NCBI RefSeq assembly: GCF_016889705.1 | Contig: NZ_CP069526.1 | Location: 6,696,001 to 6,760,000 of the forward strand | Source of the DNA: Amycolatopsis sp. FDAARGOS 1241 | Lineage (GTDB): Bacteria; Actinomycetota; Actinomycetes; Mycobacteriales; Pseudonocardiaceae | Length of the DNA stretch: 64,000 nt | Direction: 5' to 3' | Part shown: piece after piece, positions 54,150 through 62,848 of the stretch | Numbering within the stretch: the first letter of the stretch is position 1 | How the letters are laid out: every line of letters starts with the position of its first letter | The notes under the pieces: model-generated | Seen by the model: only the letters and a program-made list of their open reading frames with translations | Databases searched by the model: none | What the model was told of the DNA's origin: nothing | Program-made: the position numbers and the translations under genes

Positions 54150-56969
54150 TCAGCTGCAACCCGAGGTCGCGCCGCAGCCTTCGCAGGCGTAGCACGAGCC
54201 GGCGGGGCGCATCTTGGTGCCACACGTCATGCACAGCGGCGCGTCGGCCGCTTTGCCCAGGTGGAGTTCCATCAGTTCGGCCGTGCTGTGGGCGTCGCGG
54301 GGGGCCGGTTCGGCAGCGGCCTCTGATTTGGCCTGGACCGGGGACGAATCCACGCTGGTGCGCAGCGCTTCGAGGTCCACGTTCTGGCCACCGTAGTTCT
54401 GCTCGACCTCCGCCGAGCGCTCGTCGGCCGTGAAGATGCCGAGCTGGGAGCGCTTCTCGTACGGCAGGTAGTCGAGGGCGAGGCGGCGGAACAGGTAATC
54501 CATCACGCTCGTGGCGATGCGGATGTCCGGGTCGTCCGTCATGCCGGCCGGCTCGAAGCGCAGGTTGGAGAACTTCGAAACGTAGAACTCCAGCGGGATA
54601 CCGTGCTGGAGGCCGACCGAAATCGACATCGAGAAGGCATCCATCACGCCCGCGAGCGTCGAGCCCTGCTTGCCGAGCTTCACGAAGATCTCGCCGAGGC
54701 CGTCGTCCGGGTACGAGCCGGCGTGGAGGTAGCCCTCGGCGCCGCCGACGGTGAAGGACACCGTCTGGCTCGGGCGCTTCTTCGGCAGGCGGCGGCGCAC
54801 CGGGCGGTACTCCACGACCTTCTCCGGCTCCGCCTCGGTTTCCTTCTTCTTGCCGGTCGAGAGCGGCTGGCCGACCTTGCAGTTGTCGCGGTAGATCGCG
54901 AGGGCCTTGAGGCCCAGCTTCCAGCCCTGGAAGTAGATCTCCTCGACGTCCTCGACAGTCGCCGACTCCGGCATGTTGACCGTCTTCGAGATCGCACCCG
55001 AGATGAACGGCTGCACCGCGGCCATCATCCGCACGTGGCCCATCGGCGCGATGGAGCGGTCACCGACCGCGCAGTCGAACACCTCGTAGTGCTCGGGACG
55101 CAGGCCCGGCGCGTCGACGACGTGGCCGTGCTGGGCGACGTACTCGACGATCGCCTCGACCTGCTCGTCCTGGTAGCCCAGCACCTTCAGCGCGCGCGGC
55201 ACGGTCTGGTTCACGATCTGCATGGACCCGCCGCCGACGAGCTTCTTGAACTTCACCAGCGAGAAGTCCGGCTCGATGCCCGTGGTGTCGCAGTCCATCA
55301 TGAAGCCGATGGTGCCGGTCGGCGCGAGCACCGAAGCCTGCGCGTTGCGCCAGCCGTGGCGCGCGCCGAGCTCGATGCCGCGCTGCCACTCCTCGGTGGC
55401 CAGTGCGCGGACGGCCGCGTCGTTGGAGTGGTACGTGCGGACCAGCTCGTTGGCCGCGGCGTGCTTGCGCATCACGCGCTGGTGCGCCTCGGCGTTGCGC
55501 GCGTAGCCCTCGTACGGGCCGACGACCTTGGCCAGCTCGGCCGAGCGCCGGTACGACACCCCGGTCATCAGCGACGTGATGGCGGCGGCCAGCGCACGGC
55601 CGCCCTCGGAGTCGTACGCGTGCCCCAGCGCCATGAGCAGCGCGCCGAGGTTGGCGTAGCCGATGCCGAGCTGGCGGAACTTGCGCGTGGTGTCGGCGAT
55701 CGGCTCGGTCGGGAAGTCGGCGAAGCAGATCGAGATGTCCATCGCGGTGATGACGAACTCGACGGCCTTCGCGAACAGCGGCGCGTCGAACGTGCCGTCG
55801 GCCGACACGAACTTCAGCAGGTTCAACGACGCGAGGTTGCAGCTCGAGTTGTCGAGGTGCATGTACTCGCTGCACGGGTTCGACGCGGTGATCCGGCCCG
55901 ATTCGGGGCAGGTGTGCCAGTCGTTGATCGTGCCGTCGTACTGCACACCCGGATCGGCGCACTCCCACGCGGCCTGCGCCATGCTGCGGAAGAGCTTCTT
56001 CGCGTCGGTGCGCTCGATGACCTCACCGGTGAGGCGGGCGCGCAGGCCGAAGTCGGTGCCGTTCTCCACGGACTGCATGAATTCGTCGGACACTCGCACC
56101 GAGTTGTTCGCGTTCTGGTACTGCACCGAGGAGATGTCCGCGCCGGAGAGGTCCATGTCGAACCCGGCGTCGCGCAGGACCTTGATCTTCTCCTCTTCGC
56201 GCGCCTTGGTCTGGATGAACTCCTCGATGTCGGGGTGGTCGACGTCGAGCACGACCATCTTCGCCGCGCGCCGGGTGGCGCCGCCGGACTTGATGGTGCC
56301 CGCGGACGCGTCGGCGCCGCGCATGAACGAGACCGGGCCGGACGCGGTGCCGCCGGAGGTGAGCAGCTCCTTCGAGGAGCGGATGCGGGAGAGGTTGAGA
56401 CCCGCGCCGGAGCCGCCCTTGAAGATCAGGCCCTCCTCGCGGTACCAGTTGAGGATCGACTCCATCGTGTCGTCGACGGCGAGGATGAAGCACGCGGAGA
56501 CCTGCTGCTTCGAGGCGGTGCCGACGTTGAACCAGACGGGCGAGTTGAAGCTGAAGACCTGGTGCAGCAGCATCCAGGTGAGCTCGTGCTCGAAGATCTC
56601 GAGGTCCGCCGGACCGGCGAAGTAACCGTGATCCGCGGCGGCCTTCACGTACGTCTTCACCACGCGGTCGATGAGCTGCTTGAGGCTGTTCTCGCGCTGC
56701 GGGGTGCCGACGGCGCCGCGGAAGTACTTGCTCGTGACGATGTTCGTGGCGTTGACCGACCAGAACTCGGGGAACTCGACGCCCCGCTGCTCGAAGTTGA
56801 CGCTGCCGTCGCGCCAGTTGGTCATGACGACGTCGCGCTGCTCCCACGCCACCTCGTCGTAGGGGTGCACGCCCTCGGTCGTGAACACCCGCTTGACGGT
56901 CAGTCCGCCAGCAGCCTTTTTCTTGCTCCGGCCGGCTGCCGCAGCGCCGGTTCCCACGGTTTCGGTCAT
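54150..56969 (-). CDS. nrdJ: adenosylcobalamin-dependent ribonucleotide reductase (class II)
   Basis: A 939-residue enzyme that reduces ribonucleotides to deoxyribonucleotides with adenosylcobalamin. It has the RNR barrel: FSFNSPVWFNVGTASKQQVS, ITASNPCSEYMHLDNSSCNL (active-site Cys region), SVLAPTGTIGFMMDCDTTGI and the C-terminal zinc-ribbon tail (CMTCGTKMRP ... CYACEGC). GSGAGLNLSRIRSSKELLTS is the substrate loop. ATG 56969 has GAGGGAC upstream. It lies 40 bases after nrdR and both are one operon. B12 dependence gives dNTP supply without oxygen. Confidence 0.96.
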   Translation of the reverse strand: MTETVGTGAAAAGRSKKKAAGGLTVKRVFTTEGVHPYDEVAWEQRDVVMTNWRDGSVNFEQRGVEFPEFWSVNATNIVTSKYFRGAVGTPQRENSLKQLIDRVVKTYVKAAADHGYFAGPADLEIFEHELTWMLLHQVFSFNSPVWFNVGTASKQQVSACFILAVDDTMESILNWYREEGLIFKGGSGAGLNLSRIRSSKELLTSGGTASGPVSFMRGADASAGTIKSGGATRRAAKMVVLDVDHPDIEEFIQTKAREEEKIKVLRDAGFDMDLSGADISSVQYQNANNSVRVSDEFMQSVENGTDFGLRARLTGEVIERTDAKKLFRSMAQAAWECADPGVQYDGTINDWHTCPESGRITASNPCSEYMHLDNSSCNLASLNLLKFVSADGTFDAPLFAKAVEFVITAMDISICFADFPTEPIADTTRKFRQLGIGYANLGALLMALGHAYDSEGGRALAAAITSLMTGVSYRRSAELAKVVGPYEGYARNAEAHQRVMRKHAAANELVRTYHSNDAAVRALATEEWQRGIELGARHGWRNAQASVLAPTGTIGFMMDCDTTGIEPDFSLVKFKKLVGGGSMQIVNQTVPRALKVLGYQDEQVEAIVEYVAQHGHVVDAPGLRPEHYEVFDCAVGDRSIAPMGHVRMMAAVQPFISGAISKTVNMPESATVEDVEEIYFQGWKLGLKALAIYRDNCKVGQPLSTGKKKETEAEPEKVVEYRPVRRRLPKKRPSQTVSFTVGGAEGYLHAGSYPDDGLGEIFVKLGKQGSTLAGVMDAFSMSISVGLQHGIPLEFYVSKFSNLRFEPAGMTDDPDIRIATSVMDYLFRRLALDYLPYEKRSQLGIFTADERSAEVEQNYGGQNVDLEALRTSVDSSPVQAKSEAAAEPAPRDAHSTAELMELHLGKAADAPLCMTCGTKMRPAGSCYACEGCGATSGCS

Positions 56970-57008
56970 CGGGTCTCGTCCCTCGCTCCCGCGCGGCGCA
57001 GGCGACAC

Positions 57009-57500
57009 TCAGTCGTCTTCGGCGCGCTCGCCTCGTTCTTCAGCAGCAGTTCCCGCCATGGCTTTCCGCAGGTCCGAGATCTCCTTCTCGAAGTCCTCGA
57101 CCGAGGAGAACGAGCGGTAGACGCTGGCGAAGCGGAGGTACGCGACCTCGTCGAGCTCCCGCAACGGGCCGAGGATGGCCAGGCCGACCTCGTGGCTCGG
57201 GATCTCCGCCAGCCCGGCGGAGCGGATGGACTCCTCCACGCGCTGCGCGAGCTTCTGCAGCGCGTCGTCGTCGACCGGGCGGCCCTGGCAGGCCCGCCGC
57301 ACGCCGTTGACGACCTTGTCCCGGCTGAACTGCTCGGTGACGCCGGACCGCTTGACAACGGCGAGCACCATCGTCTCCGACGTGGTGAAGCGCCGGCCGC
57401 ACTGGGCGCACGAGCGCCGCCGCCGGATCGCCTGGCCTTCATCCACCTCTCGGGAGTCGACGACCCGAGAGTCCGCATGCCGGCAGAACGGGCACCTCAT
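57009..57500 (-). CDS. nrdR: NrdR, transcriptional repressor of ribonucleotide reductase genes
   Basis: A 163-residue zinc-finger/ATP-cone repressor. [20 protein letters not shown] and [12 protein letters not shown] form the Zn ribbon, and [20 protein letters not shown] with [20 protein letters not shown] make the ATP-cone that senses dATP/ATP. It represses nrd operons through NrdR boxes, which are seen at 57670-57716 upstream, so nrdR-nrdJ is autoregulated. ATG 57500. Confidence 0.96.
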   Translation of the reverse strand: MRCPFCRHADSRVVDSREVDEGQAIRRRRSCAQCGRRFTTSETMVLAVVKRSGVTEQFSRDKVVNGVRRACQGRPVDDDALQKLAQRVEESIRSAGLAEIPSHEVGLAILGPLRELDEVAYLRFASVYRSFSSVEDFEKEISDLRKAMAGTAAEERGERAEDD

Positions 57501-57613
57501 CCGCCGATCACCTTCCCCTCAACGCCGGTCGCTTCCATCCACGCCGGCCCCGGCCGCCACGCTACGACCCGGGCCACGATCACCCCGCACGACCCCGCGC
57601 CTGGTGATCGACT

Positions 57614-57686
57614 TGTGGAAAACCGGTGGATCAACACCGACCAGCTGTGGACAACTGGTGTCGAGTCTACCCCTACCTGTGGACCA
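57614..57686. promoter_or_regulatory. three DnaA-box-like 9-mers, 32 bp apart
   Basis: TGTGGAAAA at 57614-57622, TGTGGACAA at 57646-57654 (exact complement of TTGTCCACA) and TGTGGACCA at 57678-57686 share one orientation and an exact 32-bp spacing. They lie between nrdR and the divergent-side LysM gene's 3' end, in the nrdR leader/promoter. Confidence 0.65.
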
Positions 57687-57716
57687 ACTACAGCGGTGTA
57701 ACTACTAGATGTAGGG
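57670..57716 (-). promoter_or_regulatory. NrdR box pair
   Basis: ACTACTAGATGTAGGG (57701-57716) and CCCCTACCTGTGGACC (57670-57685) resemble the 16-bp NrdR box; their centres are 31 bases apart, the spacing known for this repressor. The right box reads CCCTACATCTAGTAGT on the nrdR strand. Confidence 0.72.
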
Positions 57717-57808
57717 GTTGACCATAGATCGCCCGGACGGCCTACGCAAGCGACACAAGGGGGTGAAGAAGGCACCGATTCGGGGTGCGACCGGTCGAAT
57801 CCCGACCG

Positions 57809-58321
57809 TCACCGGCCCGCCCCCGCCACCTCCGCCGCGACCGGGACCGTGAGCGGCAGACCGGGTACGAGAACACCGTCGTCCAGGTGGTTGAGCTCCT
57901 CGATCCGCTCGACGACGGCCGCCTGGTCGGAATCGGGCGCGAACCGAGCCGCAAGATCGGACAGCGTGTCGCCCTGCCGGACGGACACCGCCGCCGTGCG
58001 CTCGGGCACCGCGCCGGCCGGCGTGCCGGACCCGAAAACACCCAGAACGGTGACCACCAGGCAGGCCCCGACAGCGATCGCGACGAGCCACGGCCACCGC
58101 ACGGCGGGCCTGCGCGGCTCCGCGCACGCGGACCCGGCCGACCGGTGTCCCGCAACCACCCGGGCGCGGGTCGGCGGCCGCAGCGGCTCTCCGCGGCGCT
58201 CCCGCGCGCCCGAGGGGTGCCGGGCCGGACTGGGCGACCCCGCCGGGACCCGCGCCGGACCCGCGCCCTGCCGGACGGGCCGAAGCGGGCGGACGATCCC
58301 GCGGTCTGCCAGAATCGACAT
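57809..58321 (-). CDS. LysM-domain membrane protein (ChiZ/YneA-like), SOS-linked
   Basis: A 170-residue protein: a basic, Pro-rich N-terminus (~85 residues), one helix (WLVAIAVGACLVVTVLGVFG) and a C-terminal LysM domain (VSVRQGDTLSDLAARFAPDS then LNHLDDGVLVPGLPLTV). Its gene order, nrdR-this-lexA with lexA divergent, matches Rv2718c-Rv2719c-Rv2720 of M. tuberculosis, where Rv2719c (ChiZ) halts division on DNA damage. ATG 58321 has AGGAGG with a seven-base spacer. Two LexA boxes 68-99 bases upstream indicate SOS induction. Confidence 0.87.
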   Translation of the reverse strand: MSILADRGIVRPLRPVRQGAGPARVPAGSPSPARHPSGARERRGEPLRPPTRARVVAGHRSAGSACAEPRRPAVRWPWLVAIAVGACLVVTVLGVFGSGTPAGAVPERTAAVSVRQGDTLSDLAARFAPDSDQAAVVERIEELNHLDDGVLVPGLPLTVPVAAEVAGAGR

Positions 58322-58388
58322 GGCGAACCTCCTTCTGACCTGCTGATCGGTTCGGCCCGACCCGCTCACCGGCGGCGATGCGTCCGGG

Positions 58389-58420
58389 TCGAACAGGCGT
58401 TCTATCGAACGTCCGTGCGA
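58389..58420. promoter_or_regulatory. two contiguous LexA (SOS) boxes
   Basis: TCGAACAGGCGTTCTA (58389-58404) and TCGAACGTCCGTGCGA (58405-58420) each match TCGAAC-N4-GTTCGA except for one base; they abut without spacing. They face the LysM gene and probably govern it. Confidence 0.8.
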
Positions 58421-58468
58421 AGGTCTACCACCCCGCACCGACAAAATCGAGAGGACACGGCGTGTCGA

Positions 58469-58484
58469 TCGAACAGATGTTTGA
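58469..58484. promoter_or_regulatory. LexA box upstream of lexA
   Basis: TCGAACAGATGTTTGA, one mismatch to TCGAAC-N4-GTTCGA, 135 bases upstream of the lexA start; the autoregulation site expected. Confidence 0.85.
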
Positions 58485-58618
58485 AATCGTCACGCTCGGT
58501 GGGCTACTGTCGGTGACCAGGACATCTGCCGGGCAGATGTCGCCGGCGAGTGCTCCCGCGGCCGCGGGAGCCGGCCGGCGGACGCGGAAACGCGCGGGAC
58601 GTCTGGGAGGCGACACTG

Positions 58619-59365
58619 GTGCGAAAAGACCCGGTGCGAAAAGACACGGTGACGAAGGAGAGCAAGCCGGGCAGCACACCCGGTGACGTGGGCAAGGTGA
58701 CTCCCTTACCGGAGGTCTACGACGTGGACGAGACGCTGACCGTGCGGCAGCAGCAGGTACTGGACGTGATCCGCACCTGGGTGAGCCGGTTCGGCTACCC
58801 GCCGAGCGTCCGCGAGATCGGCGAGGCCGTGGGACTCACGTCGACCTCGTCCGTGTCGCACCAGCTGCGCGCGCTTCAGCGCAAGGGCTACCTGCGCCGT
58901 GACGCGAACCGGCCGCGCGCGGTGGGCGTGCTCGCGTCCACCGACGACAACCCCATGGGCATCGACATGGACCAGCAGCCGTCCGTGCCGAAGGCGGCGT
59001 ACGTGCCGCTGGTCGGCCGGATCGCCGCCGGTGGCCCGGTGCTCGCGGAACAGGCCATCGAGGACGTGTTCCCGCTGCCGCGCGAGATCGTCGGCGAGGG
59101 TGAGCTGTTCCTCCTGAGCGTCACGGGCGACTCGATGGTCGACGCCGCAATCACCAACGGCGACTGGGTCGTCGTCCGCCAGCAGCCGACGGCCGACAAC
59201 GGCGAGATCGTCGCCGCCATGATCGACGGCGAGGCGACCGTGAAGACGTTCAAGCGCAAGGATGGCCACATCTGGCTGATGCCGCACAACGAGGCCTACG
59301 ACCCCATCCCCGGTGACGACGCCACCATCCTGGGCAAGGTCGTCGCCGTCCTGCGGCGGCTCTAG
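58619..59365 (+). CDS. lexA: LexA repressor
   Basis: A 248-residue SOS repressor. The winged helix is [20 protein letters not shown] then [20 protein letters not shown] (recognition), the self-cleavage site is Ala-Gly in [14 protein letters not shown], Ser in [11 protein letters not shown] and Lys in [11 protein letters not shown]. It represses SOS genes until RecA* triggers cleavage. GTG 58619 is chosen because GGGAGG lies eight bases upstream; starts at GTG 58649 are possible and give 238 residues. Confidence 0.94.
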   Translation: MRKDPVRKDTVTKESKPGSTPGDVGKVTPLPEVYDVDETLTVRQQQVLDVIRTWVSRFGYPPSVREIGEAVGLTSTSSVSHQLRALQRKGYLRRDANRPRAVGVLASTDDNPMGIDMDQQPSVPKAAYVPLVGRIAAGGPVLAEQAIEDVFPLPREIVGEGELFLLSVTGDSMVDAAITNGDWVVVRQQPTADNGEIVAAMIDGEATVKTFKRKDGHIWLMPHNEAYDPIPGDDATILGKVVAVLRRL

Positions 59366-59488
59366 GGTTTCGCTTCCCGCGGCCGCGGTACGGCGACGAG
59401 GATGCCCGGCCTCCGTCGCCCCCGCGGTCCGATGTGGACGGCGCCGGCAGCACTGTGGACACCGCGGCACTCGGGTGCGACAGCAGTG

Positions 59489-59632
59489 TGACACCACCGA
59501 GCTCTGACACCACCGCTCTGTGACGCCACTGCGCTCCGACGCCGCCAAGCCCTGACACCACTGCGCTCTGGCTCCACTGCGCTCTGACACCACTGCGCTC
59601 TGACACCACTGCGCTCTGACACCACTGTGGAC
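59489..59632. repeat. 16-bp minisatellite, nine contiguous units
   Basis: Nine exact 16-base periods, consensus TGACACCACTGCGCTC; four units (59553, 59585, 59601 and nearly 59521) are identical or differ by one base, and units 1, 2, 4, 6 and 9 are diverged. It lies between the convergent genes lexA (ends 59365) and the propeller-like gene (ends 59719). All six reading frames remain partly open because 16 is not a multiple of three. Confidence 0.9.
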
Positions 59633-59718
59633 CGCACTCACGGCCGCTCCCCCGCGGTTGCCTCCCCGCGGGGACGGAGGTCGAGCGACCCGGCTGGCGA
59701 GTGCGTCCGCAGGCGGTC

Positions 59719-60747
59719 TCAGCGCCGAGGGCGGCGGCGCCGCCGGCTGAACGCGAACCAGCCGCCCAGCACCACGACGACCGCGATCCCGGCCGCCGGC
59801 AGCCACGGCACGCCGGACGAGTCGTCCGAGCCGCCGCCACCGGAACCCGAAGCGGCGGAGGGCTTCGCGGCCTCCCGCTGCGGGGCGGCCGCGCCCGGGA
59901 CGAGGGCCGTCGCGTTCTTGACCGCGCGCAGAGGCTGACCGACACCCTCCCCACCCGACAGGAGCGTGCCGTCCGGTTCGAAAGCGAGGGCCTCGCCCTG
60001 CTTCTCGTTCGGCAGCGGAACGCGGACGGGGTTGCGTTTGAGCGCCGCGAGCACGTCGCCGTCCGGCGCGGGGTACAGATAGGCGTCGGTGTACGTACGC
60101 AAGGCGACCACGGTGCCGTCGGCGCTGGTGGCGCCACCCGTGACCAGCACGGAGCCGAACGCGCCCACCGGACCGCCCGGGGTGCCGGTGTCGTGGATGG
60201 TCAGCGAGCCGACCTTCTCCAGTTTGGTCGGACCGGGGGCCGCCAGCGGACCGGTCGGCCGGTAGACCGCTGAGTCGCCGAAGACTTCCTTCGTCACGAG
60301 GTACGGCGTGCCCGAGCGGTCCAGCAGCAGTGCCTCAGTGTCGTGCGGACCGTCGGGGTACGTCAGGCGGTACAGCGTCACGCCGCCGGCCGACGGTTTC
60401 ATCTCCAGCAACGCCACGGTCGAGCGCTTGTGGCTGTTGTCGCCCGTGTCCGAGAGCCACAGGGTGCCGTCGGCACCGCGGGCGAGGTCTTCGACGTCGT
60501 ACGGATCGGTGCTCGCCGACAGCACCTTCTGCACGGCGCACGAGTGGTTCAGCACGAAGACCTGCACCTTCGTGCCACCGTCGTTGATCGCGTACCAGTG
60601 CTCGCCGTCGGAGGCGAGACCGGACAGCTCCCCCAGCCGCGAGTCCGTGACCTTGCACAAGGTCTCCGGCGCGGGTGGTGGCGCCGCCGCGGCGGGCGCC
60701 GCGCCCATCACCAGGAAAACCGCCGCCACAGCGAGACCGACCCGCAC
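59719..60747 (-). CDS. secreted, C-terminally anchored propeller-like protein
   Basis: A 342-residue exported protein. The signal peptide VRVGLAVAAVFLVMGAAPAA ends near AAAA/PPPAP, then repeated strands (GELSGLASDGEHWYAINDGG, LARGADGTLWLSDTGDN, HDTEALLLDRSGTPYLVTKE) typical of a beta-propeller. A Gly/Ser linker and a terminal helix (LPAAGIAVVVVLGGWFAFSR) with RRRRRP anchor it to the membrane. GTG 60747 has GGAGG seven bases upstream. Similar proteins of actinomycetes are hypothetical; function unknown. Confidence 0.78.
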   Translation of the reverse strand: MRVGLAVAAVFLVMGAAPAAAAPPPAPETLCKVTDSRLGELSGLASDGEHWYAINDGGTKVQVFVLNHSCAVQKVLSASTDPYDVEDLARGADGTLWLSDTGDNSHKRSTVALLEMKPSAGGVTLYRLTYPDGPHDTEALLLDRSGTPYLVTKEVFGDSAVYRPTGPLAAPGPTKLEKVGSLTIHDTGTPGGPVGAFGSVLVTGGATSADGTVVALRTYTDAYLYPAPDGDVLAALKRNPVRVPLPNEKQGEALAFEPDGTLLSGGEGVGQPLRAVKNATALVPGAAAPQREAAKPSAASGSGGGGSDDSSGVPWLPAAGIAVVVVLGGWFAFSRRRRRPRR

Positions 60748-60757
60748 CAGCGCACCT

Positions 60758-60794
60758 CCGTAGTGCCGCGGCCGGGACCGGCCGCGCACTACGG
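60758..60794 (-). terminator. hairpin after hflX
   Basis: Stem CCGTAGTGCCGCGGCC (60758-60773) with its partner at 60780-60794, one bulge, loop GGGACC; the hairpin follows the hflX stop by eight bases and overlaps the leader of the next gene on the same strand. Confidence 0.72.
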
Positions 60795-60801
60795 AAGACG
60801 T

Positions 60802-62235
60802 TCAGAGCCGCGAGGAGTTGGTTTCGTACCGGCGCAGAGCCGCCGCGAGGTCCGGGTGGACCCGCACGAGCAGGCGCGTGCCGTCGGCGATGTGCTCCTC
60901 CTCCAGCACCTCGCCGTCCGCGTGGGCGCGGGCCACGAGCTCGCCCCGCGCGTAGGGGACCAGCGCCTCGACCACGACCTGCGGACGCGGCAGCCGCTCG
61001 GCGAGCACGTCGGCCAGCTCCGGGATGCCCGCCCCGGTCCGGGCGGACACCTGCACGGACCCGGAGAGCTGGTGGCGAAGCCGGGCCAGCGTGACCTGGT
61101 CCGCGGCGTCGGCCTTGTTGATCACCAGCAGCTCGGGCGGCAGCGGTTCCTTGCGGGTGCGGGTGATTTCCGCGAGCACCTCGCGCACCGCGTTCACCTG
61201 CTCCTCGGGCGCCGGGTCGGAGCCGTCGACGACGTGCAGCAGCAAGTCGGCGTCGGCCGCCTCCTCGAGCGTCGAGCGGAACGCGTCCACCAGCTGGTGC
61301 GGCAGGTGCCGCACGAACCCGACGGTGTCGGTGAGGGTGAACGTGCGCCCGTCGGCCGTCTGCGCCCGCCGCGTGGTCGGGTCCAGGGTGGCGAACAGCG
61401 CGTCCTCCACCAGCACCCCCGCGCCGGTCAGCGCGTTGAGCAGGCTCGACTTGCCGGCGTTGGTGTAGCCGACGATCGCCACGCTGGGCACCTCGTTGGC
61501 CACGCGCCGGCCGCGCTTGGTCTCGCGGATCGTGTCCATCGACGCGATCTCGCGGCGCAGCTTGGCCACGCGCTTGTTGATCCGCCGTCGGTCCGTTTCC
61601 AGCTTGGTCTCACCGGGACCGCGCAGGCCCACACCGCCGTTGGCGCCACCGGCGCGGCCACCGGCCTGCCGGGACAGCGACGCACCCCAGCCCCGCAACC
61701 GCGGGATCAGGTACTGCAGCTGGGCCAGCTCGACCTGGGCCTTGCCCTCCTTGGAGCGGGCGTGCTGGGCGAAGATGTCGAGGATCAGGGCGGTCCGGTC
61801 GATCACCTTGACCTTGACCTTCTCCTCCAGCTGCCGCAGCTGGCCGGGCGAGAGCTCGCCGTCGCAGATCACTGTGTCGGCGCCGGTCGCCACGACCACG
61901 TCGCGCAGCTCCCGCACCTTGCCGGAGCCGATGTACGTGGCGGGATCCGGCTTGACGCGTCGCTGGACCAGCCCTTCGAGCACCTCGGAACCGGCCGTCT
62001 CGGCCAGCCTCGCCAGCTCGGCGAGAGAGGCGTCGGACTGGTCGGCCGTGCCCTCGGTCCACACGCCGACCAGCACGACGCGCTCCAGCCGCAGCCTGCG
62101 GTACTCGACCTCGGTGATGTCCGTGAGTTCGGTGGACAGCCCCGCGACCCGCCGGAGCGAGGCGCGGTCCTCGAGCTCCATCTCACCGGTCGACGGGTCG
62201 TCGTCGTAAAGGTCTTCGTGTGTCAGTTCTGTCAT
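60802..62235 (-). CDS. hflX: ribosome-associated GTPase HflX
   Basis: A 477-residue GTPase that binds stalled or hibernating 50S subunits and splits 70S ribosomes. The N-terminal domain has GSGKVRELRDVVVATGADTV; the G domain contains VGYTNAGKSSLLNALTGAG (Walker A/G1), DTVGFVRHLPHQLVDAF (G3) and LVINKADAAD (G4). The coiled region KLETDRRRINKRVAKLRREI is typical. ATG 62235. It is followed by a hairpin and the secreted-protein gene. Confidence 0.96.
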   Translation of the reverse strand: MTELTHEDLYDDDPSTGEMELEDRASLRRVAGLSTELTDITEVEYRRLRLERVVLVGVWTEGTADQSDASLAELARLAETAGSEVLEGLVQRRVKPDPATYIGSGKVRELRDVVVATGADTVICDGELSPGQLRQLEEKVKVKVIDRTALILDIFAQHARSKEGKAQVELAQLQYLIPRLRGWGASLSRQAGGRAGGANGGVGLRGPGETKLETDRRRINKRVAKLRREIASMDTIRETKRGRRVANEVPSVAIVGYTNAGKSSLLNALTGAGVLVEDALFATLDPTTRRAQTADGRTFTLTDTVGFVRHLPHQLVDAFRSTLEEAADADLLLHVVDGSDPAPEEQVNAVREVLAEITRTRKEPLPPELLVINKADAADQVTLARLRHQLSGSVQVSARTGAGIPELADVLAERLPRPQVVVEALVPYARGELVARAHADGEVLEEEHIADGTRLLVRVHPDLAAALRRYETNSSRL

Positions 62236-62277
62236 CGTGCCTCCATGCTCCCACGATTCGGCGCGGGAGCCGAGTGA

Positions 62278-62790
62278 TTAGCGGCTGGGGTAGATCGATA
62301 CATAGATGGCCGTGCGCTCCGCGCCGGGTGAGCGCGGCCGCGAACCGAACTCGTCGAGCAGCTCCGCGACGCGGCTCTTGAACTCGGCGACCTCGGCGGG
62401 TGAGACCTGGAAGACGAGCCGGCTGCTGTCGACTTCGGCCGGGTCGGCCTCGCCCATCTCCGCGAGGTACGCCTCGAGCATCGCCTGGCGGACGGGCACG
62501 GCCTGCACGTCGGCGTTCTCCAGCGTCCAGGACAGGCCGGTGGACCGGTACGGGATCTCCTTGGCGCCGCGAGCACCCCGGCGGGGTTCCTCCGGGACGA
62601 GGAAACCGGTCTCGACCAGGCGCCGCACGTGGTGGAGCGTGGTCGCCGGGTCGCGGCCGAGCCGCTCGGCCAGCTCCTTGTTCGTCATGGCCTCGAAGGA
62701 CGTCAACCGGATGATCCGCAGGCGTATTCCGGACGCGAGCGCGGCGGCCTCGGCCTCCGTCGAAGGGCGTCGTGGGGTCGGCACGCGCAC
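62278..62790 (-). CDS. winged-helix regulator (ArsR-type)
   Basis: A 170-residue regulator. The HTH reads MTNKELAERLGRDPATTLHH then VRRLVETGFLVPEE, an ArsR/HTH_20-like wing, followed by a helical C-terminal part with FKSRVAELLDEFGSRP. There are no metal Cys pairs, so metal sensing is not supported. GTG 62790 lies 15 bases from a 9-bp inverted repeat that separates it from the divergent MFS gene, which it probably controls together with itself. Confidence 0.88.
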   Translation of the reverse strand: MRVPTPRRPSTEAEAAALASGIRLRIIRLTSFEAMTNKELAERLGRDPATTLHHVRRLVETGFLVPEEPRRGARGAKEIPYRSTGLSWTLENADVQAVPVRQAMLEAYLAEMGEADPAEVDSSRLVFQVSPAEVAEFKSRVAELLDEFGSRPRSPGAERTAIYVSIYPSR

Positions 62791-62805
62791 AGCCTAGGCA
62801 GCGCT

Positions 62806-62831
62806 AAGTGATTGACACTTTCCAATCACTT
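62806..62831. promoter_or_regulatory. inverted-repeat operator between regulator and MFS gene
   Basis: AAGTGATTG and CAATCACTT (9-bp arms) around an 8-base spacer ACACTTTC; it also contains TTGACA, a -35-like hexamer, at 62812-62817 pointing at the MFS gene. Confidence 0.82.
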
Positions 62832-62848
62832 CGCGGACACTCTTTCGG

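Noticed and set aside
57501..57808. Cobalamin riboswitch in front of nrdR-nrdJ
   Set aside because: I looked for a B12 box and the conserved core and saw none; NrdR boxes explain the control.
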